DNA of 64,000 nt from Saprospiraceae bacterium (GTDB lineage Bacteria; Bacteroidota; Bacteroidia; Chitinophagales; Saprospiraceae), in NCBI GenBank assembly GCA_016722285.1, contig JADKGI010000006.1:186001-250000 (forward strand), in the 5' to 3' direction. How positions within the stretch are numbered: position 1 is the first letter of the stretch; every line of letters begins with the position of its first letter. Positions 27,713 through 37,672 of the stretch are shown here, piece after piece. The notes under the pieces are model-generated. The model made no database searches. It saw nothing but the letters and a program-made list of their open reading frames with translations, and had not been told where the DNA came from. Made by a program: the position numbers and the translations under genes.

Positions 27713-27830
27713 TAATAATTTATAAGATTATTTTAACGTAGATTGGACTAATTTTAACAAAATTTAAAGATATTTGAGAATTGATTTGCGTCTTAATGAC
27801 GAAAATGCATATTGTAATAATATTATTTTT

Positions 27831-27838
27831 TAATTTTG
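27831..27838 (+). promoter_or_regulatory. Putative -7 promoter box for the TPR gene
   Basis: TAATTTTG matches TAnnTTTG, 32 bases before the start codon in a 158-base gap after gyrA. Confidence 0.45.
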
Positions 27839-27870
27839 ACACTGAATTTTCTAACATTTAACAATTAACG

Positions 27871-29157
27871 ATGAAACGATTTTTTTTAGGTACGTTTTTA
27901 GTACTTTTAACCGCCACCCTTATTCATGCTCAGGACTATAAAAAGCAGCTGAAAAATGCAAATAAGACTCTGAGTAAATATTTTCTGGATCCGGTAGCCA
28001 ACAAAGCTGACCTTAATGAGGCTTTGGCTATACTTGATCAGGTGTTTTCTATCGAAGAAGCAAAAGCTAATCCTGAAGCTTGGATCACTAAAGGAGAAAT
28101 ATTTAATGAGATTGCAAAAGCTGAGATGAATAAAAAAGTATTAGATACTGCTTATGAGTTAGGGACACCACAGGCAGGATTGATGGCTTTGGATGCTTTT
28201 AATAAAGCAATGTCTCTTGCATCTAAAAAATCACACACCAAAGATGCACTTGAAGGTATAAGACTAAATGAGGACTTTACTAATAATATCGCTATCACTC
28301 ATTTTCAGGCTCAGGATTATGATAATGCTTTTACTAACTTTATAGCAACACTCAATGCTAATAAAATATTAAAAGAAAACAATATGGCTAGCAGAATAGA
28401 TGATCCTGCTATCAAACATGATCAAATATTTTATACTGCTGTATCCGGTTATTTTGGCAAGAATAAAGATGCTTCTATTCCGCTTTTTGAAGAATTGTAC
28501 AAGGCTGGAAAAGCTCAACCTTTAGTATATGAAGCACTTTTTACCGTGAATTCTGATACCAATATTGAAAAGGCAATGGAATACCTCAATGCAGGTAGAG
28601 AAGCCAATCCGGATGATAATGGATTACTTTTTGCTGAAATTAATTACTATTTGAAAGTGGGCAAACTGAATATTTTAACTGATAAACTTAAGGCAGCCAT
28701 CGAAAAGGAACCGGATAATGTCTCCGTCTATAATACACTTGGTAATGTATATGATCAGTTGAATCAGGGGGAAAGAGCGAAAGATAATTTGGTAAAAGCT
28801 GAAGAATATTTTAAATTAGCATTTAGTTATTTTGAGCAGGCATTGGCAAAAGACCCGAAAAGCTTTGATGCCATATACAGTCAGGGGGCATTATATTACA
28901 ATAAAGCTGCAAGTATGACGGCTAAACTAAATGAATTGAGCAATGATTATTCGAGTGCCGGCACAAAAAAATATAACGCAATTAAGGCGGAAATGGATGG
29001 ATATTTCGCTCAGGCGCTTCCATATTTCCTTAAGGCAGAATCATTAAACCCTAAAGATCAAAATACATTGATCGCTTTGAAAGAGATTTATGCCAGAGAA
29101 GGGAATCTTGAAAAATCTGCCTCCTATAAAGTAAAATTGGAGTCAATTCAGAAATAA
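27871..29157 (+). CDS. Secreted tetratricopeptide-repeat protein
   Basis: A 428-residue periplasmic TPR protein. Signal peptide RFFLGTFLVLLTATLIHAQ. Several helical repeats with TPR spacing and Ala/Gly/Pro marks: DYDNAFTNFIATLNAN, IEKAMEYLNAGREANPDDN, VYNTLGNVYDQLNQGERAKD and FSYFEQALAKDPKSFDAIYS. It serves as a protein-interaction scaffold; the partner is unknown. This type of gene often follows gyrA in Bacteroidota. It has its own promoter-like box and a strong terminator after it, so it is probably monocistronic. Confidence 0.8.
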   Translation: MKRFFLGTFLVLLTATLIHAQDYKKQLKNANKTLSKYFLDPVANKADLNEALAILDQVFSIEEAKANPEAWITKGEIFNEIAKAEMNKKVLDTAYELGTPQAGLMALDAFNKAMSLASKKSHTKDALEGIRLNEDFTNNIAITHFQAQDYDNAFTNFIATLNANKILKENNMASRIDDPAIKHDQIFYTAVSGYFGKNKDASIPLFEELYKAGKAQPLVYEALFTVNSDTNIEKAMEYLNAGREANPDDNGLLFAEINYYLKVGKLNILTDKLKAAIEKEPDNVSVYNTLGNVYDQLNQGERAKDNLVKAEEYFKLAFSYFEQALAKDPKSFDAIYSQGALYYNKAASMTAKLNELSNDYSSAGTKKYNAIKAEMDGYFAQALPYFLKAESLNPKDQNTLIALKEIYAREGNLEKSASYKVKLESIQK

Positions 29158-29188
29158 GTTTTTCTCTTAAATATTATAATTGTAATTT

Positions 29189-29225
29189 AATCAGGTTTGC
29201 AGGTGATTCTTGCAAACCTGATTTT
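29189..29225 (+). terminator. Rho-independent terminator after the TPR gene
   Basis: AATCAGGTTTGCA pairs perfectly with TGCAAACCTGATT around a 9-base loop, followed by TT. It starts 31 bases after the stop. Confidence 0.9.
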
Positions 29226-29284
29226 ACATTGGCCATATTTTTAAAATATTATTCTGTCTTCAATTGTTTGTTTTATTAATTTCG

Positions 29285-29292
29285 TAATTTTG
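29285..29292 (+). promoter_or_regulatory. Putative -7 promoter box for proA
   Basis: TAATTTTG lies 33 bases before the proA start, with TTG/TTTG sequences at 29264-29270 as candidate -33 elements. It probably drives proA-proB-uvrC. Confidence 0.5.
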
Positions 29293-29325
29293 TTTTACTA
29301 TTGATTTAAAATCAATATAATTTTT

Positions 29326-30510
29326 ATGGATAATCGATCTAAGGTATTGGTCAGCCTTTCGGAATTGTTGAAAAAAAACAGGGCTACAATTTTATATGAA
29401 AATTCTGTTGATTTGGCTGCAACCGGCGATTTGGATCCGTCATTAACCGACAGGCTGAAAGTAGATAATAGTAAGCTTTCAGAGATGAGTTCCTCCCTTC
29501 TTGTCACTTCAAAAAAGATCAATCCGGATGGAAAATTATTATACATGTTTGAAAATAGTGAAGGATTAATATTTAAAAACAGAAGTGTGCCATTTGGTTG
29601 TATATTAATAATTTATGAATCCAGACCTGATGTAACCATAGAAGCCGCCGCCATGGCATTTAAGTCTGGCAATACAATTTTGCTTAAAGGAGGAAAGGAA
29701 GCCCGAAATACAAATCTGAAGCTTGTTGAACTATGGAAGTCCGCTTTGATAATGAATGGATACACCGGAGATGAAATCAACTATCTTGATTTTACCAGGG
29801 AGGAAACTCGGCAATTTATTTCGGATAAGAATTCAGGCATCGATCTGATCATCCCCAGGGGAGGAGATAATTTGATAGATTTTGTCGTTAAAAATGCTGC
29901 ATGTCCGGTCATTGTTAGTGGAAGAGGGAATAATTTTGTATATCTTCACGAAGATGCGAATCCAGACATGGGTATGGATATCATAATTGATGGAAAGAGT
30001 AGAATTTCGGTTTGCAACGCAATAGATAAAGTTTTGATTAACAAGAGTTTGATTGAGAAAGATAAAAAATTTACGATACAATTATTGCAGAAGCTGAGTG
30101 AAAAAGGTATTCAAGTAGTAGGTGATCTTACTGCTAAGGGTTTTGCACCTTCTATTCAAATCATAGATGGAGAAGAAATTATGTATGAAGAGTTTCTATC
30201 ATCCAAGGTGTTACTATCATTTGTTGATACCTTGGATCAGGCCATAGACACTATTAATAAATACTCGGGTGGACATTCGGCTTCTGTGATTACTCAAGAC
30301 GAAAAAGTAGCTGAAAAATTTATGCACCAGACAGATTGTGCCGCAGTGTACCACAATGCATCTACACGATTTACAGACGGAGGTCAGGTTGGGTTCGGAG
30401 GAGAAATGGCCATAAGTACCCAGAAATTACATTTTCGAGGACCTATTGGGATGGATCAGTTAGTGACCAATAAATGGATGATTTTCGGTAAGTGGCACAT
30501 TCGAAATTAA
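29326..30510 (+). CDS. proA: Glutamate-5-semialdehyde dehydrogenase (gamma-glutamyl phosphate reductase)
   Basis: Reduces gamma-glutamyl phosphate to glutamate semialdehyde with NADPH, the second step of proline synthesis, in the cytosol. A 394-residue aldehyde-dehydrogenase-fold protein. Seen: PFGCILIIYESRPDVTIEAA, SGNTILLKGGKEA, LIIPRGGDNLIDFV, the catalytic Cys in ISVCNAIDKVL and the C-terminal RFTDGGQVGFGGEMAIST and RGPIGMDQL signatures. It is complete. It is followed by proB after 15 bases, a typical proline-synthesis operon. Confidence 0.95.
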   Translation: MDNRSKVLVSLSELLKKNRATILYENSVDLAATGDLDPSLTDRLKVDNSKLSEMSSSLLVTSKKINPDGKLLYMFENSEGLIFKNRSVPFGCILIIYESRPDVTIEAAAMAFKSGNTILLKGGKEARNTNLKLVELWKSALIMNGYTGDEINYLDFTREETRQFISDKNSGIDLIIPRGGDNLIDFVVKNAACPVIVSGRGNNFVYLHEDANPDMGMDIIIDGKSRISVCNAIDKVLINKSLIEKDKKFTIQLLQKLSEKGIQVVGDLTAKGFAPSIQIIDGEEIMYEEFLSSKVLLSFVDTLDQAIDTINKYSGGHSASVITQDEKVAEKFMHQTDCAAVYHNASTRFTDGGQVGFGGEMAISTQKLHFRGPIGMDQLVTNKWMIFGKWHIRN

Positions 30511-30525
30511 AGCTTAAAGGAAAAT

Positions 30526-31290
30526 ATGAAAAAAAAGATTGTTGTAAAGATAGGAACTTCAACCCTTACTTCTGGCAGCAACAGAATATCGCATGCCAAA
30601 ATTGAAGACCTGGCACGGCAAATTGTTCAGTTAAGAGAAGAATTTGATATCATTGTGGTATCATCAGGGGCTATTGCAGCAGCGCGACAATATGTAGATA
30701 TAAGCGGACACACCAATTATGCGGATTCCAAACAAGCAATGGCGGCTATTGGTCAGCCAAAATTAATGAAACTTTATGATGATATTTTTGAGAGTTTTGG
30801 ACTACACATTGCCCAATGTCTTTTGACTTATTCGGATTTTGAACATGATAAAGCCAGAAAAAATACCAAACACACTATATCGAAATTGCTTGAGCATCAA
30901 TATATTCCAATTATTAATGAAAACGATACTGTTGCAAATGAAGAGATTTTATTGGGGGATAATGATAAGCTTTCAGCACTTGTTGCGAGTATAGTGGAGG
31001 CTGATATTTTGATCATAGCCTCTGATATTGATGGGCTTTATGACGACAATCCACATTTGAATCCCGATGCCGGTTTTATATATTCTGTCAACAATCTGGA
31101 AGAAATAAAACAATTTGCTCAAGAAAAACATTCCACTATGGGTACTGGAGGAATGAAAACCAAAATCCATGCTGCTGAAATATGCCATCAATTTCATGTT
31201 GAAATGTGGATAGTAAATGGTGGACTTAATAATTTTATTATCAATGCCCTGTCGGACAAAATCAAATTCACAAGATTTATTACTTTCTAA
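30526..31290 (+). CDS. proB: Glutamate 5-kinase, short form without PUA domain
   Basis: Phosphorylates glutamate to gamma-glutamyl phosphate, the first and usually feedback-inhibited step of proline synthesis. A 254-residue amino-acid-kinase-fold protein: KKIVVKIGTSTLTSG at the N-terminus, IIVVSSGAIAAARQ, PIINENDTVANEE, IASDIDGLYDDNP and the lysine loop GTGGMKTKIHAAE. It lacks the C-terminal PUA domain of the 367-residue E. coli enzyme, as many Bacteroidota forms do. It sits between proA and uvrC with short gaps. Confidence 0.93.
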   Translation: MKKKIVVKIGTSTLTSGSNRISHAKIEDLARQIVQLREEFDIIVVSSGAIAAARQYVDISGHTNYADSKQAMAAIGQPKLMKLYDDIFESFGLHIAQCLLTYSDFEHDKARKNTKHTISKLLEHQYIPIINENDTVANEEILLGDNDKLSALVASIVEADILIIASDIDGLYDDNPHLNPDAGFIYSVNNLEEIKQFAQEKHSTMGTGGMKTKIHAAEICHQFHVEMWIVNGGLNNFIINALSDKIKFTRFITF

Positions 31291-31314
31291 TATCTTTTTA
31301 GCTGGAGTAAATTA

Positions 31315-33114
31315 ATGAAAACAGAAGAATTTAAAGCAATTGCTGAAACCATCCCGCAAGAGCCAGGAGTCTATCGTTTTTTGGATGAAGAGGGTACCAT
31401 ACTTTATGTAGGTAAAGCCAAGAGCCTTAAAAGCAGACTAAATTCATATTTTGGTGAAAAGAGACATATACAATACAAAACTGTCCTGTTGACAAGAAAT
31501 GCATCAAGTATAGAATTTACAGTGGTGGAAACAGAGCATGACGCTCTTTTACTTGAAAATTCTCTGATAAAAAGATTTCAACCCAGGTATAATGTGATGC
31601 TTAAGGATGGTAAATCCTATACATACATTTGTATTAAGAACGAGCCGTTTCCAAGGGTATTTTTTACGCGAAAACTAATCAGGGACGGTTCTGTGTATTT
31701 CGGGCCTTATACGTCGAAGTACAGGGCAAACATATTACTAGAAATAATTAAGAAACTATTTCAGCTGCGTACATGCAATCTCAATCTTACCAGAAATAAT
31801 ATTGAAAAGGGAAAATTTAAAGTGTGCCTCGAATTTCACATTAAAAACTGCCTTGGTCCATGTGAAGGATTAGAATCATCTGATGAATACGAAGATAAGA
31901 TTGAGCAAGTAAAAAATATACTCAAAGGTAATCTGGGAGGCGTTAAAAGATATATTTCTGACAGCATGAAGCTCAGAGCCAAAAATCTGGAATTTGAAAA
32001 AGCACAATTATTAAAAGAAAAACTTGTTGCATTTGAAGATTATCAGTCAACATCAACAGTGGCTAGTGTCACAATAAAGGATGTTGACGTTTTTGCAATA
32101 TTTAAAGATGATCAGATGGCATATGTTAATTATCTCAAAATCATCAATGGATCATTAGTAAATACAGATGTCCAGGAATTACAAATGAATCTTGACGATG
32201 ACCCTCCAGACTTATTAAGTTTTGCAATACCTGCAATAAGAGAAAAATTTGAAAGCACCGCACCGGAAGTAATAGTCCCTTTTGAAATCCAGCTCCCTGA
32301 CCCAAAGTTAATAATTACTGTACCTCGCAGAGGTGATAAAAGAAAACTGATCGAACTGGCAGAGAAAAATATAAATTACTATATTCTTCAAAAGAAGAAG
32401 GACGATATTTCAAAACAAAAAAAAGTATCATCTTCAGAACGAATATTAAGTACTTTGAAAAAAGACTTGCAAATGGACGTCATACCGCTTCATATTGAGT
32501 GTTTTGATAATTCAAATATTCAGGGCACTAATCCGGTATCAAGTTGTGTTGTGTTTAAGAATGCAAAGCCAAGCAATAAAGATTACAGGCATTTTAATAT
32601 AAAAACGGTAGTGGGACCCAATGATTTTGCTTCAATGGAAGAAGTCGTGTACCGAAGATATAAGCGGCAATTAGATGAGGGCCACTCATTGCCACAACTC
32701 ATTATCATTGATGGGGGAAAAGGGCAGCTTAGTTCTGCGGTTTCCAGTTTGGAAAAATTGAAAATCCTGGATAAGGTAACAGTTATAGGAATAGCTAAAA
32801 AACTTGAGGAAATTTTTTTTCCGGGAGATTCCCTGCCACTTTATATAAATAAGAAATCTGAATCACTTAAGCTGATACAGCAAGCCAGAAATGAGGCTCA
32901 CAGATTTGCAATATCTTTTCACCGGGATCAAAGGTCAAAATTATTTTTAGATACGCAACTTACTAATATACCCGGAATCGGTAAAGTGACAGCAGAAAAG
33001 TTATTAAAAAAATTCGGATCTGTCTCCCGACTTAAAGATGCTGACCCATTAGAAATAGAAGAATTAATTGGTAAAGTAAGTTCCAGAAAATTAATAGCTT
33101 ATCTCAACGAATAA
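31315..33114 (+). CDS. uvrC: UvrABC system protein C
   Basis: The excision nuclease of nucleotide excision repair, making the 3' and 5' incisions around lesions marked by UvrA/UvrB. A 599-residue protein. The N-terminal GIY-YIG nuclease has GVYRFLDEEGTILYVGKAKSL. Cys residues lie in RTCNLNLTR and ENCLG-like KNCLGPCEG. A UVR motif lies near residue 215. The RNase H-like C-terminal nuclease has IECFDNSNIQGTNPVSSCV and IIDGGKGQLSSA. The end is a helix-hairpin-helix (IPGIGKVTAEKLLKKFGS). It is complete. It begins 24 bases after proB, so it may share the proline operon transcript. Confidence 0.95.
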   Translation: MKTEEFKAIAETIPQEPGVYRFLDEEGTILYVGKAKSLKSRLNSYFGEKRHIQYKTVLLTRNASSIEFTVVETEHDALLLENSLIKRFQPRYNVMLKDGKSYTYICIKNEPFPRVFFTRKLIRDGSVYFGPYTSKYRANILLEIIKKLFQLRTCNLNLTRNNIEKGKFKVCLEFHIKNCLGPCEGLESSDEYEDKIEQVKNILKGNLGGVKRYISDSMKLRAKNLEFEKAQLLKEKLVAFEDYQSTSTVASVTIKDVDVFAIFKDDQMAYVNYLKIINGSLVNTDVQELQMNLDDDPPDLLSFAIPAIREKFESTAPEVIVPFEIQLPDPKLIITVPRRGDKRKLIELAEKNINYYILQKKKDDISKQKKVSSSERILSTLKKDLQMDVIPLHIECFDNSNIQGTNPVSSCVVFKNAKPSNKDYRHFNIKTVVGPNDFASMEEVVYRRYKRQLDEGHSLPQLIIIDGGKGQLSSAVSSLEKLKILDKVTVIGIAKKLEEIFFPGDSLPLYINKKSESLKLIQQARNEAHRFAISFHRDQRSKLFLDTQLTNIPGIGKVTAEKLLKKFGSVSRLKDADPLEIEELIGKVSSRKLIAYLNE

Positions 33115-33200
33115 TATTGTAGAGCTTCACTCAATTTTAATGAAGGGATTTGATAGTGACGGCAATGCCAATTATTTTTCGTTTTTCATCAGGAATTATC

Positions 33201-33208
33201 TACATTTG
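33201..33208 (+). promoter_or_regulatory. Putative -7 promoter box for mutS
   Basis: TACATTTG matches TAnnTTTG in the 127-base gap between uvrC and mutS, 33 bases before the TTG start and 66 before the alternative ATG. Confidence 0.45.
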
Positions 33209-33241
33209 TGTCCATTGAAATAATCTGAGAATAAATAAACT

Positions 33242-35902
33242 TTGGCCAGGCAGACTATTACTTCCGTTGATGAAATGAGTAAAGTGACACCATTAATGGC
33301 ACAATACTTCAAGCTGAAAGCTAAGCACCCGGATGCAATTCTCCTCTATAGAGTCGGTGATTTTTACGAAACATTTGCCTCTGATGCGATAAAAGTTTCA
33401 GAAATATTAGGAATTGTACTGACTAAAAGGAATAATGGAGGCAATGATATTGAATTGGCAGGGTTCCCTTACCATTCCCTGGATAGTTATCTCCCTAAAC
33501 TCGTAAGGGCAGGCTACAGAGTTGCCATATGTGAGCAATTAGAGAAACCAAGCAAAGATAAAAAGATAGTTGATCGCGGAGTCACCGATGTGGTTACGCC
33601 TGGTGTTACCATAGATGATACAATACTTGATAGAAAATCAAATAATTTTCTTGCTTCTGTACATTACACTACAAGAAATGAATATGGTCTGGCATTTCTT
33701 GATATTTCGACTGGAGAATTTTTAGTTTCTGAAGGAAATGCTGCTAATATCGAAAAACTTATAGATGGTTTTAATCCTTCGGAAATTATATTTTCCAAGG
33801 CTTATCAGAAAGAATACTCAAAAACATTTGGAGACAGGTATTACTTTTACACTTTGGAAGAATGGGTATATATGCCGGATTATACCCGTGAGAAATTGTT
33901 GAATAAGTTTTCAGTCAGTAACCTGAAGGGGTTTGGTATTGAAGAATTAGAACTTGGTCAGGTAGCCGCAGGTGCCATCATTCATTATCTCTCCACAACT
34001 CAAAATAATAAGACAGCCCATATTTCGGGAATAACTCGCATACAGTCCGAGCATTATGTTTGGTTGGACAGGTTTACTATTAAGAATCTTGAACTTTTAA
34101 AGAGTTCACACGAATCCGGTACTTCTTTGGCTCAAGTTATTGATAAAACATCAACCCCAATGGGTGCAAGATTATTGAGGAACTGGATTCTATTGCCATT
34201 ATTGTCGATAGAAAAGATCCAAGCGAGATTGGATATGGTTGAGTATTTTGTAGAAAATTATTTCGATCATGATGCCTTGATTAATTTGCTTAAGCAAACC
34301 GGTGATATTGAGCGTGTTGCCTCCAAACTTGCGATGGAAAAGATATCTCCAAGAGAATTATTGCAGCTCAGAAAATCATTGGAATTGCTTCCTGATATTT
34401 TGGTTATATTAAAAGCGAGTGGTAATATCCAACTTGGATTACTCGCTGACAAACTTAATCTGTGCCAAAAATTAAGAGAAGTGATCAGCAATACCATAAG
34501 TGATGATCCGCCTGCCATAGTTTCAAAAGGAAATGTTATCAAATCCGGATGCAATGAGGAGTTGGATGACTTGCGGAATGTAATACGAAACAGCAAACAG
34601 TTGCTGCTCGATATCCAAATAAAAGAAGCGGAGAAAACAGGGATTTCCAGCCTTAAAATCGGATTTAATAATGTATTTGGATATTACCTTGAAGTCACAA
34701 ATAAGTATAAAGACCATGACCTCATACCAGATACTTGGGTTCGCAAACAGACTCTTGCTAATGCTGAAAGATATATCTCTGAAGAACTAAAACAGTTGGA
34801 AACTAAAATCCTGACAGCTGAAGAAAAAATAGGGGATCTGGAAGAAAAAATCTACTATGAACTTGTATTGAAAGCCATTGAATACCTGCAGCCTTTGCAG
34901 CAAAACGCCAAGAATATTGCTTTTTTGGATTGCATCCTTTCATTTGCTACGACCGCCGGCAAAAATAATTATTGCAGACCCATTATTAATGAAGGATATG
35001 AAATTAATCTGATTGAAGCAAGGCACCCTGTTATCGAGAGACAGTTACCCCTGGGTCAGGATTATGTGCCGAATAATATCCTGCTTGACAATAGTGATAC
35101 TCAGATTATGATGATAACAGGTCCAAACATGTCTGGTAAATCGGCGGTACTGCGTCAAACTGCTTTGATAACCCTGATGGCTCAAATGGGGTCATATGTA
35201 CCTGCCACCTTCGCTAAAATAGGTCTTGTAGATAAAGTTTTTACCAGAGTAGGCGCAAGTGATAATATTTCAAGTGGTGAATCCACTTTTATGCTTGAAA
35301 TGAATGAAACCGCCAGTATTATGAATAATATTTCTTCAAGGAGTCTTATTTTACTGGATGAGATTGGTAGAGGCACTTCCACTTATGATGGTATATCTAT
35401 TGCATGGTCACTGGCAGAATTTTTACACAATGGAAAAGTAAAACCCAAAACACTTTTTGCAACTCATTATCATGAACTCAATGAATTGGCATCCAAATAT
35501 CCGCGTATTAAAAATTTTAATGTCACCACAAAAGAATTAGGTAATAAAGTGATTTTTTTGCGTAAAATGATGGAAGGTGGATGTGAGCATAGTTTCGGAA
35601 TCCATGTTGCAGCTATGGCAGGAATGCCAAAAGATATTATTCTCCGGGCGATGGAAATACTTGAGGATCTGGAGAAAAAAACTATAGAGAGTTCCGCTAG
35701 TCATGATAATGGTAGCATCAATAGAAGGGAGTCTGCTAAAAATATTTTACCCAATAATTTTCAGATGAATCTTTTTGAAACAATAGACCCTTTGGCAGGT
35801 CAACTCAAACAAGCTATAAGTACGATAGATATAAACACTATGACCCCCATCGAATGTATGTTGAAACTTCATGAAATGAAAAAGCTGATCGAAAATGCAT
35901 AA
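33242..35902 (+). CDS. mutS: DNA mismatch repair protein MutS
   Basis: Recognises base mismatches and small loops and recruits MutL. It is complete at about 886 residues. The mismatch-binding domain has the Phe-x-Glu motif region (ILLYRVGDFYETFASDA) around residue 35. The lever and clamp regions follow. The ATPase has Walker A TGPNMSGKSAVLRQ, the ST segment SSGESTFMLEM, Walker B LILLDEIGRGTSTYDG and the TLFATHYHELNEL histidine motif. The start is TTG at 33242 or ATG at 33275; both precede the conserved KVTPLMAQY and the sequence does not decide. Confidence 0.95.
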   Translation: MARQTITSVDEMSKVTPLMAQYFKLKAKHPDAILLYRVGDFYETFASDAIKVSEILGIVLTKRNNGGNDIELAGFPYHSLDSYLPKLVRAGYRVAICEQLEKPSKDKKIVDRGVTDVVTPGVTIDDTILDRKSNNFLASVHYTTRNEYGLAFLDISTGEFLVSEGNAANIEKLIDGFNPSEIIFSKAYQKEYSKTFGDRYYFYTLEEWVYMPDYTREKLLNKFSVSNLKGFGIEELELGQVAAGAIIHYLSTTQNNKTAHISGITRIQSEHYVWLDRFTIKNLELLKSSHESGTSLAQVIDKTSTPMGARLLRNWILLPLLSIEKIQARLDMVEYFVENYFDHDALINLLKQTGDIERVASKLAMEKISPRELLQLRKSLELLPDILVILKASGNIQLGLLADKLNLCQKLREVISNTISDDPPAIVSKGNVIKSGCNEELDDLRNVIRNSKQLLLDIQIKEAEKTGISSLKIGFNNVFGYYLEVTNKYKDHDLIPDTWVRKQTLANAERYISEELKQLETKILTAEEKIGDLEEKIYYELVLKAIEYLQPLQQNAKNIAFLDCILSFATTAGKNNYCRPIINEGYEINLIEARHPVIERQLPLGQDYVPNNILLDNSDTQIMMITGPNMSGKSAVLRQTALITLMAQMGSYVPATFAKIGLVDKVFTRVGASDNISSGESTFMLEMNETASIMNNISSRSLILLDEIGRGTSTYDGISIAWSLAEFLHNGKVKPKTLFATHYHELNELASKYPRIKNFNVTTKELGNKVIFLRKMMEGGCEHSFGIHVAAMAGMPKDIILRAMEILEDLEKKTIESSASHDNGSINRRESAKNILPNNFQMNLFETIDPLAGQLKQAISTIDINTMTPIECMLKLHEMKKLIENA

Positions 35903-35974
35903 TATTGACTTCTTTGCCAGTACATCTTATAAAAATGGCAAAGCTTTAACAGGTTTACTAATTGTTCTATTCAG

Positions 35975-36004
35975 TTGTTTAGAGATGGAATATTTTTATA
36001 TTTG
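35975..36004 (+). promoter_or_regulatory. Promoter of pyrR-pyrB
   Basis: TTG at 35975-35977, a 19-base gap, then TATATTTG at 35997-36004: a good Bacteroidota promoter. The ATG at 36014 is only nine bases downstream, so the leader is very short and excludes a longer N-terminus for pyrR. Confidence 0.6.
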
Positions 36005-36013
36005 CTGCAACTT

Positions 36014-36562
36014 ATGAATCAGGGCAAAATTATCTTAACTTCTGAACGGATTGAACTAACCATTCACAGATTATGTCATCAGATTCTGGAAAATCATCTC
36101 AATCCTGATGATTTGTGTATTATAGGGATTCAGGAGCGTGGAGTTCTTCTTGCTGAAAGGCTTAGGGAACAACTGGCAGATATGCTGGCTGGTCACCCAT
36201 TTCAATATGGTAAGCTTGATATTACATTTTACCGGGATGATTTCAGAAGACGGGACACTCCACTGAAGGCTTCAACTACACAGATCAACTTTCTGGTAGA
36301 AGACAAAAATGTGATTCTTGTTGATGATGTTTTGTACACTGGCAGAACAGTGCATGCCGCTATGTCTGCCATTCAGGATTTTGGTCGCCCCAATAAAATA
36401 GAAATGCTATGCATGGTGGACAGAAGATTTAACCGGCATTTTCCGATCAAAGCTGATTATTCAGGCACAGTAGTTGATGCTTTGGATGAAGCTTATGTCA
36501 GGGTAAGATGGAAAGAAACGGATGGAGAGGATGAAGTAGTTCTGTTCTCCGGTAATAAATAA
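36014..36562 (+). CDS. pyrR: PyrR-type uracil phosphoribosyltransferase / pyrimidine regulator
   Basis: A 182-residue member of the PyrR family: uracil phosphoribosyltransferase activity and, in some bacteria, UMP-dependent RNA-binding attenuation of pyr genes. The start at 36014 is set by the promoter just upstream. Seen: ICIIGIQERGVLLAERL-like segment, YGKLDITFYRDDFRRRD, and the PRPP-binding loop NVILVDDVLYTGRTVHAA. It is followed by pyrB after 28 bases. The very short leader leaves no room for a PyrR-binding attenuator before pyrR itself, so regulatory function here is uncertain. Confidence 0.9.
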   Translation: MNQGKIILTSERIELTIHRLCHQILENHLNPDDLCIIGIQERGVLLAERLREQLADMLAGHPFQYGKLDITFYRDDFRRRDTPLKASTTQINFLVEDKNVILVDDVLYTGRTVHAAMSAIQDFGRPNKIEMLCMVDRRFNRHFPIKADYSGTVVDALDEAYVRVRWKETDGEDEVVLFSGNK

Positions 36563-36590
36563 TTGATGAAAATTTAGGATATCTAAAATT

Positions 36591-37518
36591 ATGCAAAATC
36601 AACTCAGTACCAAACACCTTCTTGGCATCAAATATATCACCAGAGAAGATATTGAGTTGATTTTTAAAATAGCCACCGAATTTAAAGAAGTTATCAATAG
36701 GCCTATTAAAAAAGTACCATCATTAAGGGATGTTACTATTGCAAATATTTTTTTCGAAAATTCTACCCGAACACGAATTTCATTTGAACTAGCTGAACGA
36801 CGGCTATCTGCCGATGTAGTTAATTTTGCAGCATCTTCATCATCTGTCAGCAAGGGAGAAACACTTTTGGATACAGTTAATAACATTCTGGCTATGAAAG
36901 TAGATATGGTGGTCATGAGACATCCGGCTCCAGGTGCGCACCATTTTTTAGCCAGACATATCAAAGCCAATATTATAAATGCAGGAGACGGGACGCATGA
37001 GCACCCTACTCAGGCACTTTTGGACTCGTATTCTATTCAGGAGAAATTGGGAGCGGTCGAAGGAAAAAATGTTGTTATAGTAGGTGATATTTTCCACAGC
37101 AGAGTTGCATTAAGTAATATTTTTTGCTTAAAAAAATTAGGAGCTAATGTCAAGGTATGTGGTCCGGGCAACCTTGATTCCGAAATATATAAAATCCCTT
37201 GGTGTAGAGGTGGAATATGACATTAAAAAAGCACTGGAATGGTGTGATGTGGCAAATGTGCTCAGAATACAGCTTGAAAGGCAGGAAATAAAATATATCC
37301 CATCTCTCCGTGAATATTCAATGTATTATGGCATAAATAAAAGTATGCTTGATAGCCTGAAAAAGGAAATTGTAATCATGCATCCCGGGCCTATAAACCG
37401 TGGTGTGGAGATGACCAGCGATGTAGCTGATTCCGGACAGTCGATCATTTTAGATCAGGTAGAAAACGGGGTGGCAGTAAGAATGGCTGTATTATATCTG
37501 CTGGCAGGAAAAAAATAA
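36591..37518 (+). CDS. pyrB: Aspartate carbamoyltransferase catalytic subunit, one frameshift
   Basis: Condenses carbamoyl phosphate and aspartate in pyrimidine synthesis. The first frame carries the carbamoyl-phosphate motif (FFENSTRTRISFELAERRL), the SSVSKGETLLDT loop, MRHPAPGAHHFLA and AGDGTHEHPTQALLD. It reaches a premature stop at about 37220. The second frame begins at about 37172 (TLIPKYIKSLGVEVEYD) and carries the rest, ending in IMHPGPINRGVEM and a normal C-terminus. The frames join at 37170-37171 by removing one A, giving about 309 residues, the usual size. The second operon gene after pyrR. Either a sequence error or a recent mutation. Confidence 0.9.
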
Positions 37519-37628
37519 TAGAAAAGTTTTGATTAGAATCTATGAATTCCTAAATCGTTGGATTTATAGATATTGAACCGTAAAAAGTAAGTTTAAATAA
37601 AATATAGAATTCACCAGGTTTTTAAAGC

Positions 37629-37665
37629 AAAATGGCTGACTTCTGGGGGAGAAGCCAGCCATTTT
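37629..37665. terminator. Bidirectional terminator after pyrB
   Basis: AAAATGGCTGACTTCT pairs with AGAAGCCAGCCATTTT (one mismatch) around a GGGGG loop. The AT ends of the stem supply a U run in both directions. It serves pyrB and any minus-strand transcript from the right. Confidence 0.85.
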
Positions 37666-37672
37666 ATCTTTC

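Noticed and set aside
37147..37518. A separate small gene after pyrB
   Set aside because: It is the C-terminal part of aspartate carbamoyltransferase in another frame, joined to the first part by a one-base shift.
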